In this document: in pieces, positions 32,320-42,289 of the stretch
Numbering within the stretch: the stretch's first letter is position 1
Layout: every line of letters starts with the position of its first letter
Assembly (NCBI GenBank): GCA_963675135.1
Contig: OY776130.1
Span: 18,220,001-18,284,000 of the forward strand
Length of the DNA: 64,000 nt
Direction of reading: 5' to 3'
Origin: Galeopsis tetrahit
Taxonomy: Eukaryota; Streptophyta; Magnoliopsida; Lamiales; Lamiaceae
Program-made: the position numbers and the translations under genes
The notes under the pieces: model-generated
Told to the model about the DNA's origin: nothing
Database searches by the model: none
What the model saw: the letters and a program-made list of their open reading frames with translations, nothing else

Positions 32320-33126
32320 ATGATGAAAGCTCTTTGTGATTTGGGAGCTAGCATCAATTTGATGCCACTTTCAATCTTCAAGCGTTTGGGACTTGGAGAA
32401 GTAGTGCCCACATCAATTACTCTCCAATTAGCGGATCGTTCCATCACCCATCCTAAAGGGATCATTGAAGATGTATTGGTGAAGATTGACAAGTTCATCA
32501 TTCCGGCTGACTTCGTGGTATTAGATATGAAAGAAGATGCAAATATCCCATTGATTCTTGGGAGACCGTTTCTTGCCACAGGGGGAGCAAACATCGATTT
32601 GAGAAAAGGGGAGGTAACATTGGAGGTGAATGGAGAGAAAGTGATTTTCTCCAAGTATGGCTCAATTGAGAGTTCCCCAAGAAAGAAGGAATCCCCCTCC
32701 ATCCAAGAATGTGACAATTATGTGAAAGAGCCATTACCAAAAGACCCATTGAAAGATCCAGGAGATGATAACAAATTGAAGCAAACTCCCAAACTTGAGC
32801 AAAACTCAAGTTTGGGGGAGTTTTATAAGGAGAAGAGTTTTGATAAGTTCCTTGAGGGTAGTGAAGATGAAGAGGGAAGAAGAAAGAGTTCAAAGGAGAG
32901 AAAGATTGAGAAGGGCTTTGAAATTGGAGATACGGTGGTATGGGGCACCTTGGGAGTGATGGAAGTCCTTGGAAAGATGAAGCTCAAGGAACGGAAAATG
33001 TTGGTCATGAAGAAATTGGTCTATGAAGGAGGCATTGCGTTGGAAAGTGAGGAGGACGAAGTGTTCATCACCGATGAGCACAATGTCAAATACTATCATC
33101 CTCCATTCAAAGAAAGAGAAGTATGA
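32320..33126 (+). CDS. G1 aspartic protease domain and Lys/Glu-rich tail
   Basis: The ORF reads MMKALCDLGASINLMPLSIF: DLGAS is the retropepsin active site in Athila/Tat elements, and IPLILGRPFLATGGANID is the second conserved protease block (LGRPFL). It joins gag after RKFLDIFKKIHV (about 32300) with a frameshift, and about 150 bp of the usual linker is missing. The tail (EKSFDKFLEGSEDEEGRRK, then HNVKYYHPPF) is unassigned. In related autonomous elements RT follows; here the ORF stops at 33126 and nothing like RT or integrase comes after it. Confidence 0.8.
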   Translation: MMKALCDLGASINLMPLSIFKRLGLGEVVPTSITLQLADRSITHPKGIIEDVLVKIDKFIIPADFVVLDMKEDANIPLILGRPFLATGGANIDLRKGEVTLEVNGEKVIFSKYGSIESSPRKKESPSIQECDNYVKEPLPKDPLKDPGDDNKLKQTPKLEQNSSLGEFYKEKSFDKFLEGSEDEEGRRKSSKERKIEKGFEIGDTVVWGTLGVMEVLGKMKLKERKMLVMKKLVYEGGIALESEEDEVFITDEHNVKYYHPPFKEREV

Positions 33127-34848
33127 ACTTGTTAAGTTCCGTCCGGCATAGGACGTTAAACCTAGCGCTAAATGGGAGGCAACCATTTTTACTTGCTTTA
33201 TTTCATTTCTTGCTCATTTTATTTGCTTTGTTAGTTTAGTTTGATGTGTTTGTGAGTTTTGATGTTAGTTGAAGAAGTTTGGATCGAATGGATGATTGGT
33301 GATCGAAAGTGGAACTTTGTGCTTGAAGAAGGTGTAGCTATATCAATCGTAAGAGGTACGCCCACTCCAAACTTAGGAATTGCATAACAATTACTAAGTT
33401 TGGGGGGTAGTGGAATTTATATTCTTGTTCTTAATATTGATTGCTTAGCTACTATTGTTTTTAATTGTTGGGATAGTGGCCCATGTGTGTAGATTTGAAT
33501 GTTTAGCACTTGGTGTCAATATCATTGCAAAACTATTTTTCCAAACTTTTAATTGCTTGGCAATGAAAAAGTTTGGGGTGGGGGAGGGTATGTTCGTTTT
33601 TACATTTTCTATTGACACCAATGTGTACTTTTGTGTGTGTGCAATTTGAGCTTTAATGATCATTGAGACACATTTGATGGTGATTTGTTGTGAATTTGAT
33701 TCCTTGAATGCATGATTGGAATAAATCATCTTGTTTGTGTTGTTGTCATCTTGTTGCCTATGGATGTTTTGCATGCACAATAAGTTATGTGTGGTGATGA
33801 TTGATAAATGTTTGAGTCTTGAATGAACCGGTGAGAGTTGAGCTTTGAACCGATGCATTAATCCGGTTTATTTCATGTTTTGAGTGGATCAATTCATTGC
33901 TTGCTTTTCTAGAACTTGCCCAAGTTCTTGCTTGAAATCATGTTTATGTGATACTTTGAGATATGATGTAGGCCATCTTTCGTATTACAAGTCACTTAGC
34001 CAAATTTTTCCCAATAACCAAAGTAATCTTCCGTAGTTAGCCCATTTGAGCTTGATTTCCCATTCTCTTGGCAACCTACAATGTTTAACCACTTAACCTT
34101 TTGAGCCTTTGATATCCAAATCTAGTGGAGAATAAAAATAAAGTGGTAAAACATGTGCTTTAGTGTCGTTGGTTTGAAGAGAAAAAATTTGGCAAAGTTG
34201 TGAAAAGAGAAAAAAAGAGATGGAAGTGAAAAGAAAATAATTGAGAAAGAAAAGAGGGACAATGAGCCCCAAGAGCTTAAAAAGAAAATAAATTGGCTAC
34301 AAAAAGATGAGGAGATGAATGCATTTGAGGAACTTAAATGAAAAGTGAGAATGAAGGGTTGTAATCCTTAAGAGCATGAGCTTAATTTGTTGAAAACCAA
34401 CTTTCGTTCTCCACTAGACGAGTCACTTTTTCCATATTCATCTTACCCCGTCCAAAGAGCCAATGTTACGTTTTTGGTTAAGCCCTATTTATCTCAGTGT
34501 TGAACATGTTTGTGGTGGAAAGATGGTAGAGCTTGGGCAAGCTTATGGCAATTGCAATGCATGATTTGATTGATGAGTGCTTATTGTCCTTAATTTTTTT
34601 GAGTGTTGTGAGTTAAACTTGAACATCTTGATATTGTCATCACCATCACTTGTTGTTGTGTATAGAGCATGTGTGAGTAATGAGTTGGATCTTCAATATT
34701 GAACTTGTGAACATTTTAAGAATGTATCTTGAGGAAGAAGAATTCATTTCATGTCATTTGATACGTGGGATCTTTCATTGATCATCTAGTTGTAAATTTC
34801 ACCCTCATGTTGTAATTCTTTCGTTGCTCGAGGACGAGCAACACTTTA
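33127..34848 (+). other. G1 3' non-coding region with PPT-like tracts
   Basis: 1.7 kb without an ORF of note. It contains AAGTTTGGGGGG-type tracts at 33396 and 33569, each preceded by its inverted complement, a purine-rich GAAAAGAGAAAAAAAGAG stretch (34190-34330), and a perfect 8-bp hairpin GTTGCTCG/CGAGCAAC (34823-34842) just before the polypurine tract. Confidence 0.7.
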
Positions 34849-34861
34849 AGTTTGGGGGATT
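34849..34861 (+). other. G1 polypurine tract
   Basis: AAGTTTGGGGGAT immediately before the TGATTCGGG start of the 3' LTR. Confidence 0.85.
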
Positions 34862-35339
34862 TGATTCGGGTGGAATTTACACGATTTAGATGCATATTTG
34901 AAGCTCATTTGATGTTGATTTCATTGAATTATTGGTCGATTATCATTGTCGATTTTGTAGGAAAAACAATGTATTTTGGAAGCAAAACACCAACTATAAT
35001 TCACTGGATCAAGAAGAGAAGCTGACCATTGGATTCTTCTCGAAAAAAAGAGTGAAATGAAAAAAAGAATCGAGTCAATCGGAGGTCGGAAGCTCGAGAT
35101 ACAACGGAACGAAAAATGACATTGCCGGGTAGAGACCACATGGCCGGGTAGACATCACCCGGCCGGGTAGAATCGACCCGACCGAGTAGCTTCAGCCTGG
35201 CCTAGTTGTTTCAATATGGGACGTTCGTATTTGGCCCGGGTGAAACCCACCCGGCCGGGTGGGATTCTACCCGGGCAAGGCCAATTTTGAACAAGTTTCG
35301 CATTTGGCCCGGGTGAAACCCACCCGGCCGGGTGGATTC
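34862..35339 (+). repeat. G1 3' LTR, left part
   Basis: The first 478 bp of the 3' LTR up to the E3 target GATTC (35335-35339). It matches 28696-29203 with scattered substitutions and a deletion of about 33 bp. Confidence 0.92.
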
Positions 35340-36080
35340 TGTTGGGAATAAGATGAGTTATGTTTTGATTGAATACCAAAACCCCCTGAGACATGCCTAA
35401 GTCAAATTGAATATGTTCTAGAAATGTTAGAACATATAGTATAAAGGCTAGATGAGGAGCTAATATGTTAGGTAGCTCTTAGATGATTAGATGCATAATT
35501 TGAGGGGGAACACATACTTAGAAGTTCATCTCTATCAAGTCCCCTCAAGGCTCAAAACTCTGGATACAACACTAAGTCTTTTGAAGACCAACTATACTGA
35601 TCAGGAGAGTTGTCCAGAGGAGTTGTCTCAGTACAAGAAATCAAGATGAAGTGCTCTGAAAGTTGAGGTCAACTATGCTGAAGAAATAGAGACAACCATA
35701 CCCTAGAAAACTACAAATCAACATGCTAAGATCACCTCGAAGTGAAACAAAGGGTGTGAGCCAAGTCATCTGAAGAAGAGCAAGCCAACCTTGCTGATAA
35801 GCAAGACTGCTGATAGTGATAAGGAGAGTTGTCCAAATGATGAGGAATGTTGTCTTATCATTGGAACAACCTTCAGAAGACATGTCCATATTCTTACAAG
35901 AGAATCTGAATGTCAGATATTGGGAAGAGTGCTGCAGAATGAAGACAAAGCTCTTACAGCCGTTTATTTCCCAAATGAGGACATGTCACTATCAAGATTC
36001 TGTCTTCAAAGTTGAAGAACTAAAAGAAGACATTTATGGACATTGGAGGCTGCCTCTCCAACGGGCAAATCCTTCATTTG

Positions 36081-36090
36081 TCTATAAATA
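36081..36090 (+). promoter_or_regulatory. E3 5' LTR TATA box, just upstream of T2 insertion
   Basis: TCTATAAATA; T2 begins 24 bp downstream (36114), about where transcription should start. The intact counterpart is at 47701-47710. Confidence 0.6.
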
Positions 36091-36113
36091 CAGAAGTGTG
36101 AAGACCATTTGAA

Positions 36114-37534
36114 GAGAAAAAAATTATTTACGTCCCGCAACTTTTACCTTTTTTGAAAAACGTCCCAAAATAGTTAAAATTTTAATTTACGTCCCATAAC
36201 TTTTTCAATTGCTTAATTTACGTCCAATTTTTGTTGGAAACCCCCAAATTTATGTAAATGGGACGTAAATTGAGCAATTAAAGAAGTTATGGGACGTAAA
36301 TTAAAATTTTAACTATTTTGGGACGTTATGCGAAAAAGATAAAAATATTCAACAAATGTGTACAATTCACTATAAAATTAATGTAGTTTATGTTATACAA
36401 TTAAATAAAAAAATAATTCATTTACTCATAAATTAACTTATTTTAATATAAAAAAATAATTCATTTATTCATAAATTAATTAATTATTATAAAATTAATT
36501 AACTTACCTAATTCATTATTAGAAAAATTATTAACTTACCTAATTAGAAAAAAATTATAATTACAATATAAGTATTATAAAATTATTTATTTTAACTTAA
36601 TCAAATAATGGAGTAAAAATTTATTTATGTATTACACAAAGTAGGTCCACATATTTTTTGTACAAACTAATATCAAATTAAAAATTATATAATAAAAATG
36701 AAAAACAATAAAATTAACAAATTGTTAAAAAATATATTGTTCATCATCATATTTCAATTACCGTGGGTAAGGGGTGAGAATTTTGGATACATTTGAGTAT
36801 TTTTTGATTTATTTGGGGATTTTGTATATTTGTGGATTTTTGTATTTATTTAAAATATTAAAATAATTGTTAAGTTTTAATTAATAAGAGTTTTTGACAA
36901 TTTTAATAAAAAAACTTATTTGAGATTTTTATTATTTTAAAGATAAAATTTATATTTATTTGAGTATGTTAATTGATTTTTTAAATTAGGTTAATTGATT
37001 TTTTAAATAAATAATTCGGTAAGTTAATTAATTTTTCTAGTAATTAATTGACTTAGGAATAAATCTTTGATTTTTTTTCATATTAAATTTTTTTGATATT
37101 ATGATAAATTATTTACTTATTTAAATATTATTCTAAATTTATTTTCATATATTTTAAAATATTATTTATTATTTTAATTAATATTCATAATTTATTTTAT
37201 AATACTTATAATAATTAATTGATTAATATATGATTTTTTTTATTTGATTGTATAACATAAATTACATTAATTTTATAGTGAATTATACACATTTGTTGAA
37301 TATTTTTATCTTTTTCGTATAACATCCCATTTTAACTAAAAAATTAATTTACGTCCCATAACTTCTTTAATTGTTTAATTTACGTCCCATTTACATAAAT
37401 TTGGGGATTTCCAGTGAAAATTGGACGTAAATTAAGCAATTGAAAAAGTTATGGGACGTAAATTAAAATTTTAACTATTTTGGGACGTTTTTCAAAAAAT
37501 GTAAAAGTTACGGAACGTAAATAATTTTTTTCTC
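36114..37534. mobile_element. T2: non-autonomous long-TIR (Mutator-like) element, 1,421 bp
   Basis: Ends GAGAAAAAAATTATTTACGT and its inverse, with TIR homology of roughly 250-330 bp. It is flanked by a perfect 9-bp TSD CCATTTGAA (36105-36113, 37535-37543); the empty site is seen in the 3' LTR (GACCATTTGAAAGTATCC near 47722). Each arm is itself partly palindromic: ACGTCCCATAACTT and AAGTTATGGGACGT occur in both arms, so each arm can fold separately. The interior is AT-rich and has no transposase. Confidence 0.92.
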
Positions 37535-38364
37535 CCATTTGAAAGTATCCAACTTCAACCTCAACCAAGCACATCTAACCTCAAGTTCTTACAAGCTAGA
37601 GTGCTTTCAAAGCTTTCAAAGACTATCTTAGTCTTCATACACTTCTTCTAAGCTGTACTACATTGTATATCCATACATAAGCTTAGAGAGATATCCTATC
37701 CTTATACACTGATCTTCATTGTAAAGGATATCTCATTAGTTGGAACCTTACTTCAATCCTCATATCTTTCAAGAGTGAAAGTGAGAAGGTTGTAGTAGTA
37801 GAAGTGGTAGGAGCTGACTGTTGAGAGAAGAACAGTTCAGTTCTGAGTTGAGAAGAGGGTACTAGGACTCTAGACATCCTATGGATCAATTCACCAAGGA
37901 GTGGTGTTTTTGATCAAGTGCACCTTGGCACTATAAAACAAGTTAATTCCAAAGAGAAGGAATTATCCTGTTAAATCAGGGAAAGTGGATGTAGGAGCTT
38001 GAGTCTCTGAACCACTATAACTTCTTGTGTTGATTTACTTTCAAGTACTTTCATACACTCAACACTGCACACAAAACTGATCTTTCAAAGGATAAACATT
38101 CAAAGACTGTGCTAAACTGATTTGGACAAGTTCCCTGAAACTGGACTGTATTGAATTGACTATGTGATTTCAGAAACTAAAGGAGTCTAAACTAAAAGGG
38201 CCAACCAATATTCCGCACATATAACTCCCCTAGATAGTTATTCAACTAAGTACTCAATAGTACTTAGTAGTCTGATTATCTTAGAAGAGTTAATCATCTT
38301 CAGTAGAGTTGTCCAAGACAACCTTGTTGAGCTCTGGTTTGATCAAAGTTAAAAGAATTTGCAT

Positions 38365-38394
38365 ACAAGTGTATTCCCCCCCCCATACACTTGT
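38365..38394 (+). other. Stem-loop with poly-C loop at the E3 5' LTR end
   Basis: ACAAGTGTAT, then T and nine C, then ATACACTTGT: a perfect 10-bp stem, 24 bp before the LTR end and 27 bp before the PBS. The same stem occurs in the E3 3' LTR (48555-48588, C13) and in E2 (19022-19049, C8). Confidence 0.85.
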
Positions 38395-38420
38395 TATATA
38401 CTCCTTTCAGGACCAACAAG

Positions 38421-38432
38421 TGGTATCAGAGC
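38421..38432 (+). other. E3 primer binding site (tRNA-iMet)
   Basis: TGGTATCAGAGC, two bases after the LTR end, complementary to the 3' end of initiator tRNA-Met. Confidence 0.95.
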
Positions 38433-38557
38433 AGGGGTTCAAAGACCACTGCTTCTGAAAAGCCATCTTGGTTTTCAAAAATCACATTTTTGGTGTGGTC
38501 ACTGAACTGATCTATCTGAAATCCTTTGTATCTATTGTCTAACCTTTTCTTACAGAA

Positions 38558-40936
38558 ATGGCAAGAGGAAATAACAACAACCAGAACCAGCAGCAACAAA
38601 ATCCTGATCAAAACATAAATGCTGCAGTTCCACCTCCTGCTGTTCAAGGATTGGACAATATGGCAACTAATCCAGTCAATCACATATCTCATCACAAATT
38701 GCCCATGTTCTCAATTGATAATTATGATTTCTGGAAAATCAGAATGAGGGCTCATCTTGCATCTCTTCATACTGATATGCTGAGAGTGATCACAAGAGGT
38801 CCTTTCGTGTTCACATTTGTTAATCCCAGGGTCACAGAGGCTCAAAGGGCAGATACAAGAGATGTACTTCCTAAAGATGAAGATGACTTCACTGCTGATG
38901 AAAAGAGGAAGGATAATCTGAATTATCTAGCAATGAACACTCTCTATCAAACAATTCCAGATGCAGTCATGGGAAGGGTCTACCACTGCACAACTGCCAA
39001 AGAAATTTGGGATACTCTTGCTGAAATGTGTGAGGGTACTGAAAAGATCAAGGAGAATAAGCTCCAAGTTGCTGTGCAGAAATTTGAACAGTTTGCAATG
39101 GAGTCTGAGGAGTCCATTGATAAGTTTGCTGGTAGATTCACTGATGTGATGAATGAGATCAACTCATTGGGCAAGATCTACACTAAGAGAGAAGTTGGAT
39201 TGAAGATCTTAAGGAGTCTCACTCAAAAGTGGGATGTCTATGCTGTGATGATGCAAAATACCAAAGATCTTTCCACCATGCCCATGCAACAAATCTTCTC
39301 TGAACTCAAAGCATATGAGTTCGACCTCAATAGAAGAAAGCCTGTTGAGGAACCTTCAAATCCTACTAAGGGAGTGGCATTCAAAGCCAAAGCTGCTGAA
39401 CCAGAAATACAGTCTACTCCAAGATCATCAAAGTCAGTCTCAAAGACTGAAATGAAGGAAGAACTAGCCTTGATGGCTAGAAGGTTTGAAAAGCTAAATT
39501 CAAGGTTTGGTAGATACAAGAAATTCTACCAGGAGAACAAATTCAGGAGAAGGTACAACTCTCCTGAAGTTCAGGCTGAAGCCAAAAAGCCTGAAGAGAA
39601 AAGATCAGAGGACAAGTACTCTGATAGGAGAAGGTCCAGTAGAGCTGAACCTTCATCATCAAAAAGAAGAGAAGAATCAAAGAAAGAAGATGATGAAGAT
39701 CTGTGCTATAACTGCAAGAAGAAAGGGCACTTCCAGTATGATTGCCCTGAATTAAGCTCTAAGGAGAGAAGAGAGAGACAAGCTAAAAGAGACAGAAAAT
39801 TCACCAATAGAAAGGCAATGATGGCTGGTGAAGAATCTGATAGTGCTGAAAGCTTCAACTCTTCTGATGGACTGTTCTCCAACAGTGAAGATGATGATGA
39901 TGTCTGCAACATGGCTCTTGAGGATGATGAGGTATCCTCTACTTCTAGTTCACCATCATTCATCTCACAAAACAATAGTGAGGTCAACTTGAAGCTTTCC
40001 CTTGGAAAGTTGATGGAAGATTTCACTATGCTACAAGAATTTCATGATAATTGTGTGAGAGAAAATGAAAGATTGGCCATTGAACTTGCCAAAAACTCTG
40101 AGACAGTTGTTGATGTCAAGTCTACTAAGTTGTATCAACAAGTCTTGAGAGAGCTTGAGGAAGCAAATCTCAGGATAATTGACCAACAAAAGGAGATTGA
40201 TGATCAACTTCTCTCTCAGAAGAGAAAAGATTTTGAACTTAAAATTCTAAATGCCAAGTTTGAAGACCTCTCACATGAATATGATATTCTTAAATCAAGT
40301 GAAGAGAGCCTGAAATTAAAGATGTCTGCTCTGAAGAAATCCTCTAGAGCAATAGAGGAAATTCAGAGTTATCAAAGACCTATGGCTCAAAGAAGTGGAT
40401 TAGGTTTTGATCCATTTGAATCTTCACCTTGTCTTAGTGTTGCTTCTGTGAGTAACACTAAGAGAATCTTTGTTAAGTCAGTGGCACAAACTGAAAATGA
40501 AGTGATTCAGCCACTGAACAAAGGAAAGGGCAAAATGGATGATCTGTCTACTCAAGTGCTTCAGGAGATTAGGCCGAAACCTAAGGAAATGGCCAAAGCT
40601 CCTGAACACAAGAGGAATGTTGGTCAGCAGAGTAGACCCAATGGAAGGGCAACTCTACTGAACAATGTTCAGAGGAAGTGTCCAAGGTATAATCAGCCTA
40701 GGCCAACTCTTCTGAGAAAGCCTCAGCTGAATAGACCTAAGGACAACTATCCTCAAAGGCAGAATAAAATGAGACAACCAAAACCCTTCATAAGAAAGCC
40801 TTTCCTCAAAGATTCCCTCAAGTTGCACAAAGAACTCAAAAGTTCAGGAGACTTGACAACTCTCCTGAAACTTATAGAGTTAACACATTCACACACACTT
40901 TCCCAAAGGCATTTAAGGGAAAGACAGTGTATTTAG
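38558..40936 (+). CDS. E3 gag protein, frameshifted near its end
   Basis: It begins MARGNNNNQNQQQQNP about 125 nt after the PBS. The copia gag core (NYDFWKIRMRAHLA near residue 57; AKEIWDTLAEMCEGTEKI) is followed by a CCHC zinc knuckle (CYNCKKKGHFQYDC, about residue 386) and a long coiled-coil region. Near 40800 the frame shifts: the listed frame ends KSSGDLTTLLKL...RERQCI at 40936, while the true continuation (NTFTHTFPKAFKGKTVYLDA) is in the pol frame and runs to TAA at 41056-41058. It would form the particle shell. About 790 residues, usual for SIRE-like elements. Confidence 0.9.
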   Translation: MARGNNNNQNQQQQNPDQNINAAVPPPAVQGLDNMATNPVNHISHHKLPMFSIDNYDFWKIRMRAHLASLHTDMLRVITRGPFVFTFVNPRVTEAQRADTRDVLPKDEDDFTADEKRKDNLNYLAMNTLYQTIPDAVMGRVYHCTTAKEIWDTLAEMCEGTEKIKENKLQVAVQKFEQFAMESEESIDKFAGRFTDVMNEINSLGKIYTKREVGLKILRSLTQKWDVYAVMMQNTKDLSTMPMQQIFSELKAYEFDLNRRKPVEEPSNPTKGVAFKAKAAEPEIQSTPRSSKSVSKTEMKEELALMARRFEKLNSRFGRYKKFYQENKFRRRYNSPEVQAEAKKPEEKRSEDKYSDRRRSSRAEPSSSKRREESKKEDDEDLCYNCKKKGHFQYDCPELSSKERRERQAKRDRKFTNRKAMMAGEESDSAESFNSSDGLFSNSEDDDDVCNMALEDDEVSSTSSSPSFISQNNSEVNLKLSLGKLMEDFTMLQEFHDNCVRENERLAIELAKNSETVVDVKSTKLYQQVLRELEEANLRIIDQQKEIDDQLLSQKRKDFELKILNAKFEDLSHEYDILKSSEESLKLKMSALKKSSRAIEEIQSYQRPMAQRSGLGFDPFESSPCLSVASVSNTKRIFVKSVAQTENEVIQPLNKGKGKMDDLSTQVLQEIRPKPKEMAKAPEHKRNVGQQSRPNGRATLLNNVQRKCPRYNQPRPTLLRKPQLNRPKDNYPQRQNKMRQPKPFIRKPFLKDSLKLHKELKSSGDLTTLLKLIELTHSHTLSQRHLRERQCI

Positions 40937-41058
40937 ATGCTAGAGGAAGACAACTTAGCCACCTTGAATCAATCAGGGTTATTAGGCAAGTTTGGGTTCC
41001 TAAAGGTACAACTAACCTCTCAGGACCCAAAACTCAAAGGGTACCTAAACCAATCTAA

Positions 41059-42279
41059 TTGCAGGTACCTTTGGGCCACAAGAAGAGGAGCATGAGCAAA
41101 AAGTCAGCATGGTACCTTGACAGTGGATGTTCAAGGCACATGACTGGAAACAAGGAACTCCTCACTGATTTTATTGAAAAAGAAGGCCCAAATGTCACAT
41201 TTGGAGACAGCTCACAAGCAACTACAAAAGGTTATGGTACTTTGATGATTGGTAACATCAAAGTATCCAATGTATCTCATGTGGCTGGTCTCAAGTATAA
41301 TCTCCTAAGTATCAGTCAATTCTGTGATAAAAATTTCAAAGTTGAGTTTTCTAGTGGAAAATGCTTAATCAAAGATAAGGCTCAACAAACTCTATTGACT
41401 GGAACTAGGAAAGGGAATGTGTATTTTGCAGACTGGGACAAGTCTACTGATGCTGCATGCTTCATTGCTAAAAGTTCTAGTGAACAAAGTTGGTTATGGC
41501 ATAAAAGACTAAACCACTTGAACTTCAAAACAATGAACAAAATTGCTAGAAATGCATTAGTTAAAGGACTACCTAATGAGGTTTTCATTAAAGAGCATGT
41601 TTGCAAACCATGCCAAGAAGGAAAACAGATCAAAGCCTCATTTAAGGGAAAACCAGTCATCTCTACTGAAAGGGTACTTGAACTTTTACATATGGACCTA
41701 TTTGGGCCAATTTCCCCTGCAAGCATAAATGGTAGAAAATACACATTGGTGGTAGTAGATGACTTCTCTAGGTTCACATGGGTAGTATTTCTCCTTAATA
41801 AGAAGGAAACTCAAGTCAAACTGCCTGAACTTCTAAAGAGATTGTCTAATGAGAAAAGCCTTAGCATTATCAAGATAAGATCTGATAAAGGCACTGAGTT
41901 CATTAATTCATACATCAATGAGTATTGCACATCTAATGGAATAGCTCATGAAACCTCAACAGCTAGAACTCCTCAACAAAATGGAGTTGCAGAAAGAAGA
42001 AACAGAACTTTAAAAGAGGCTGCTAGAACCTTAATTGCTGAGTTCTTTGCCTTTCTCAAATGGAGAGGCAAACCAGAAGATGGTGAGATTTCCACCAGAT
42101 TGTCCTATGTTGCTGAAGAAGAGGAGGAAGAGAGATTTCATAGAGTGAAATTATCTTCAGAAGATCTTGAAGGAGCATTTGGATTGCCTTCTGAGGGAAG
42201 GAATCCAGAAGTTTATGGTACTGGCCATGAAGATGATATAGCTCAAGAGTGGCTATTAGTGCCAGGTCAACCATCCTAG
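41059..42279 (+). CDS. E3 protease-integrase fused in frame to third-ORF start (deletion chimera)
   Basis: The first codon is TTG after the conserved TAA, identical to E2. Protease DSGCSRHMTG, zinc region HKRLNH...CKPCQ and integrase D, SDKGTEF and E (GVAERRNRTLKEAART) are present. After LIAE the frame runs straight into AEFFAFLKWRGKPEDG of the third ORF. Compared with E2 (positions about 7904 to 11236), 3.3 kb encoding the end of integrase, all of RT and RNase H is missing; the join shares GC-GA bases. The ORF ends at TAG 42277-42279. Without RT this copy could move only with help in trans. Confidence 0.9.
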   Translation: MQVPLGHKKRSMSKKSAWYLDSGCSRHMTGNKELLTDFIEKEGPNVTFGDSSQATTKGYGTLMIGNIKVSNVSHVAGLKYNLLSISQFCDKNFKVEFSSGKCLIKDKAQQTLLTGTRKGNVYFADWDKSTDAACFIAKSSSEQSWLWHKRLNHLNFKTMNKIARNALVKGLPNEVFIKEHVCKPCQEGKQIKASFKGKPVISTERVLELLHMDLFGPISPASINGRKYTLVVVDDFSRFTWVVFLLNKKETQVKLPELLKRLSNEKSLSIIKIRSDKGTEFINSYINEYCTSNGIAHETSTARTPQQNGVAERRNRTLKEAARTLIAEFFAFLKWRGKPEDGEISTRLSYVAEEEEEERFHRVKLSSEDLEGAFGLPSEGRNPEVYGTGHEDDIAQEWLLVPGQPS

Positions 42280-42289
42280 AATCAGAATT

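Larger units (their letters stand above)
35340..38418 (+). repeat. E3 5' LTR (about 1.65 kb) interrupted by T2
   Basis: It starts TGTTGGGAATAAGATGAG and ends GGACCAACA, as does the 3' LTR (46960-48612). Removing 36114-37534 and one 9-bp repeat leaves 1,649 bp. The TATA box TCTATAAATA is at 36081-36090. Confidence 0.94.

Noticed and set aside
32017..32717. Minus-strand ORFs opposite the G1 protease
   Set aside because: They are shadows of the sense gag-protease frame, rich in Phe/Leu/Ser with no motif.
35641..36112. Repeated small ORFs in E3 LTRs (35641-36112 and 47261-47732)
   Set aside because: They occur in U3 of both LTRs because the LTRs are duplicates; no conserved domain, and they are not preserved in E2.
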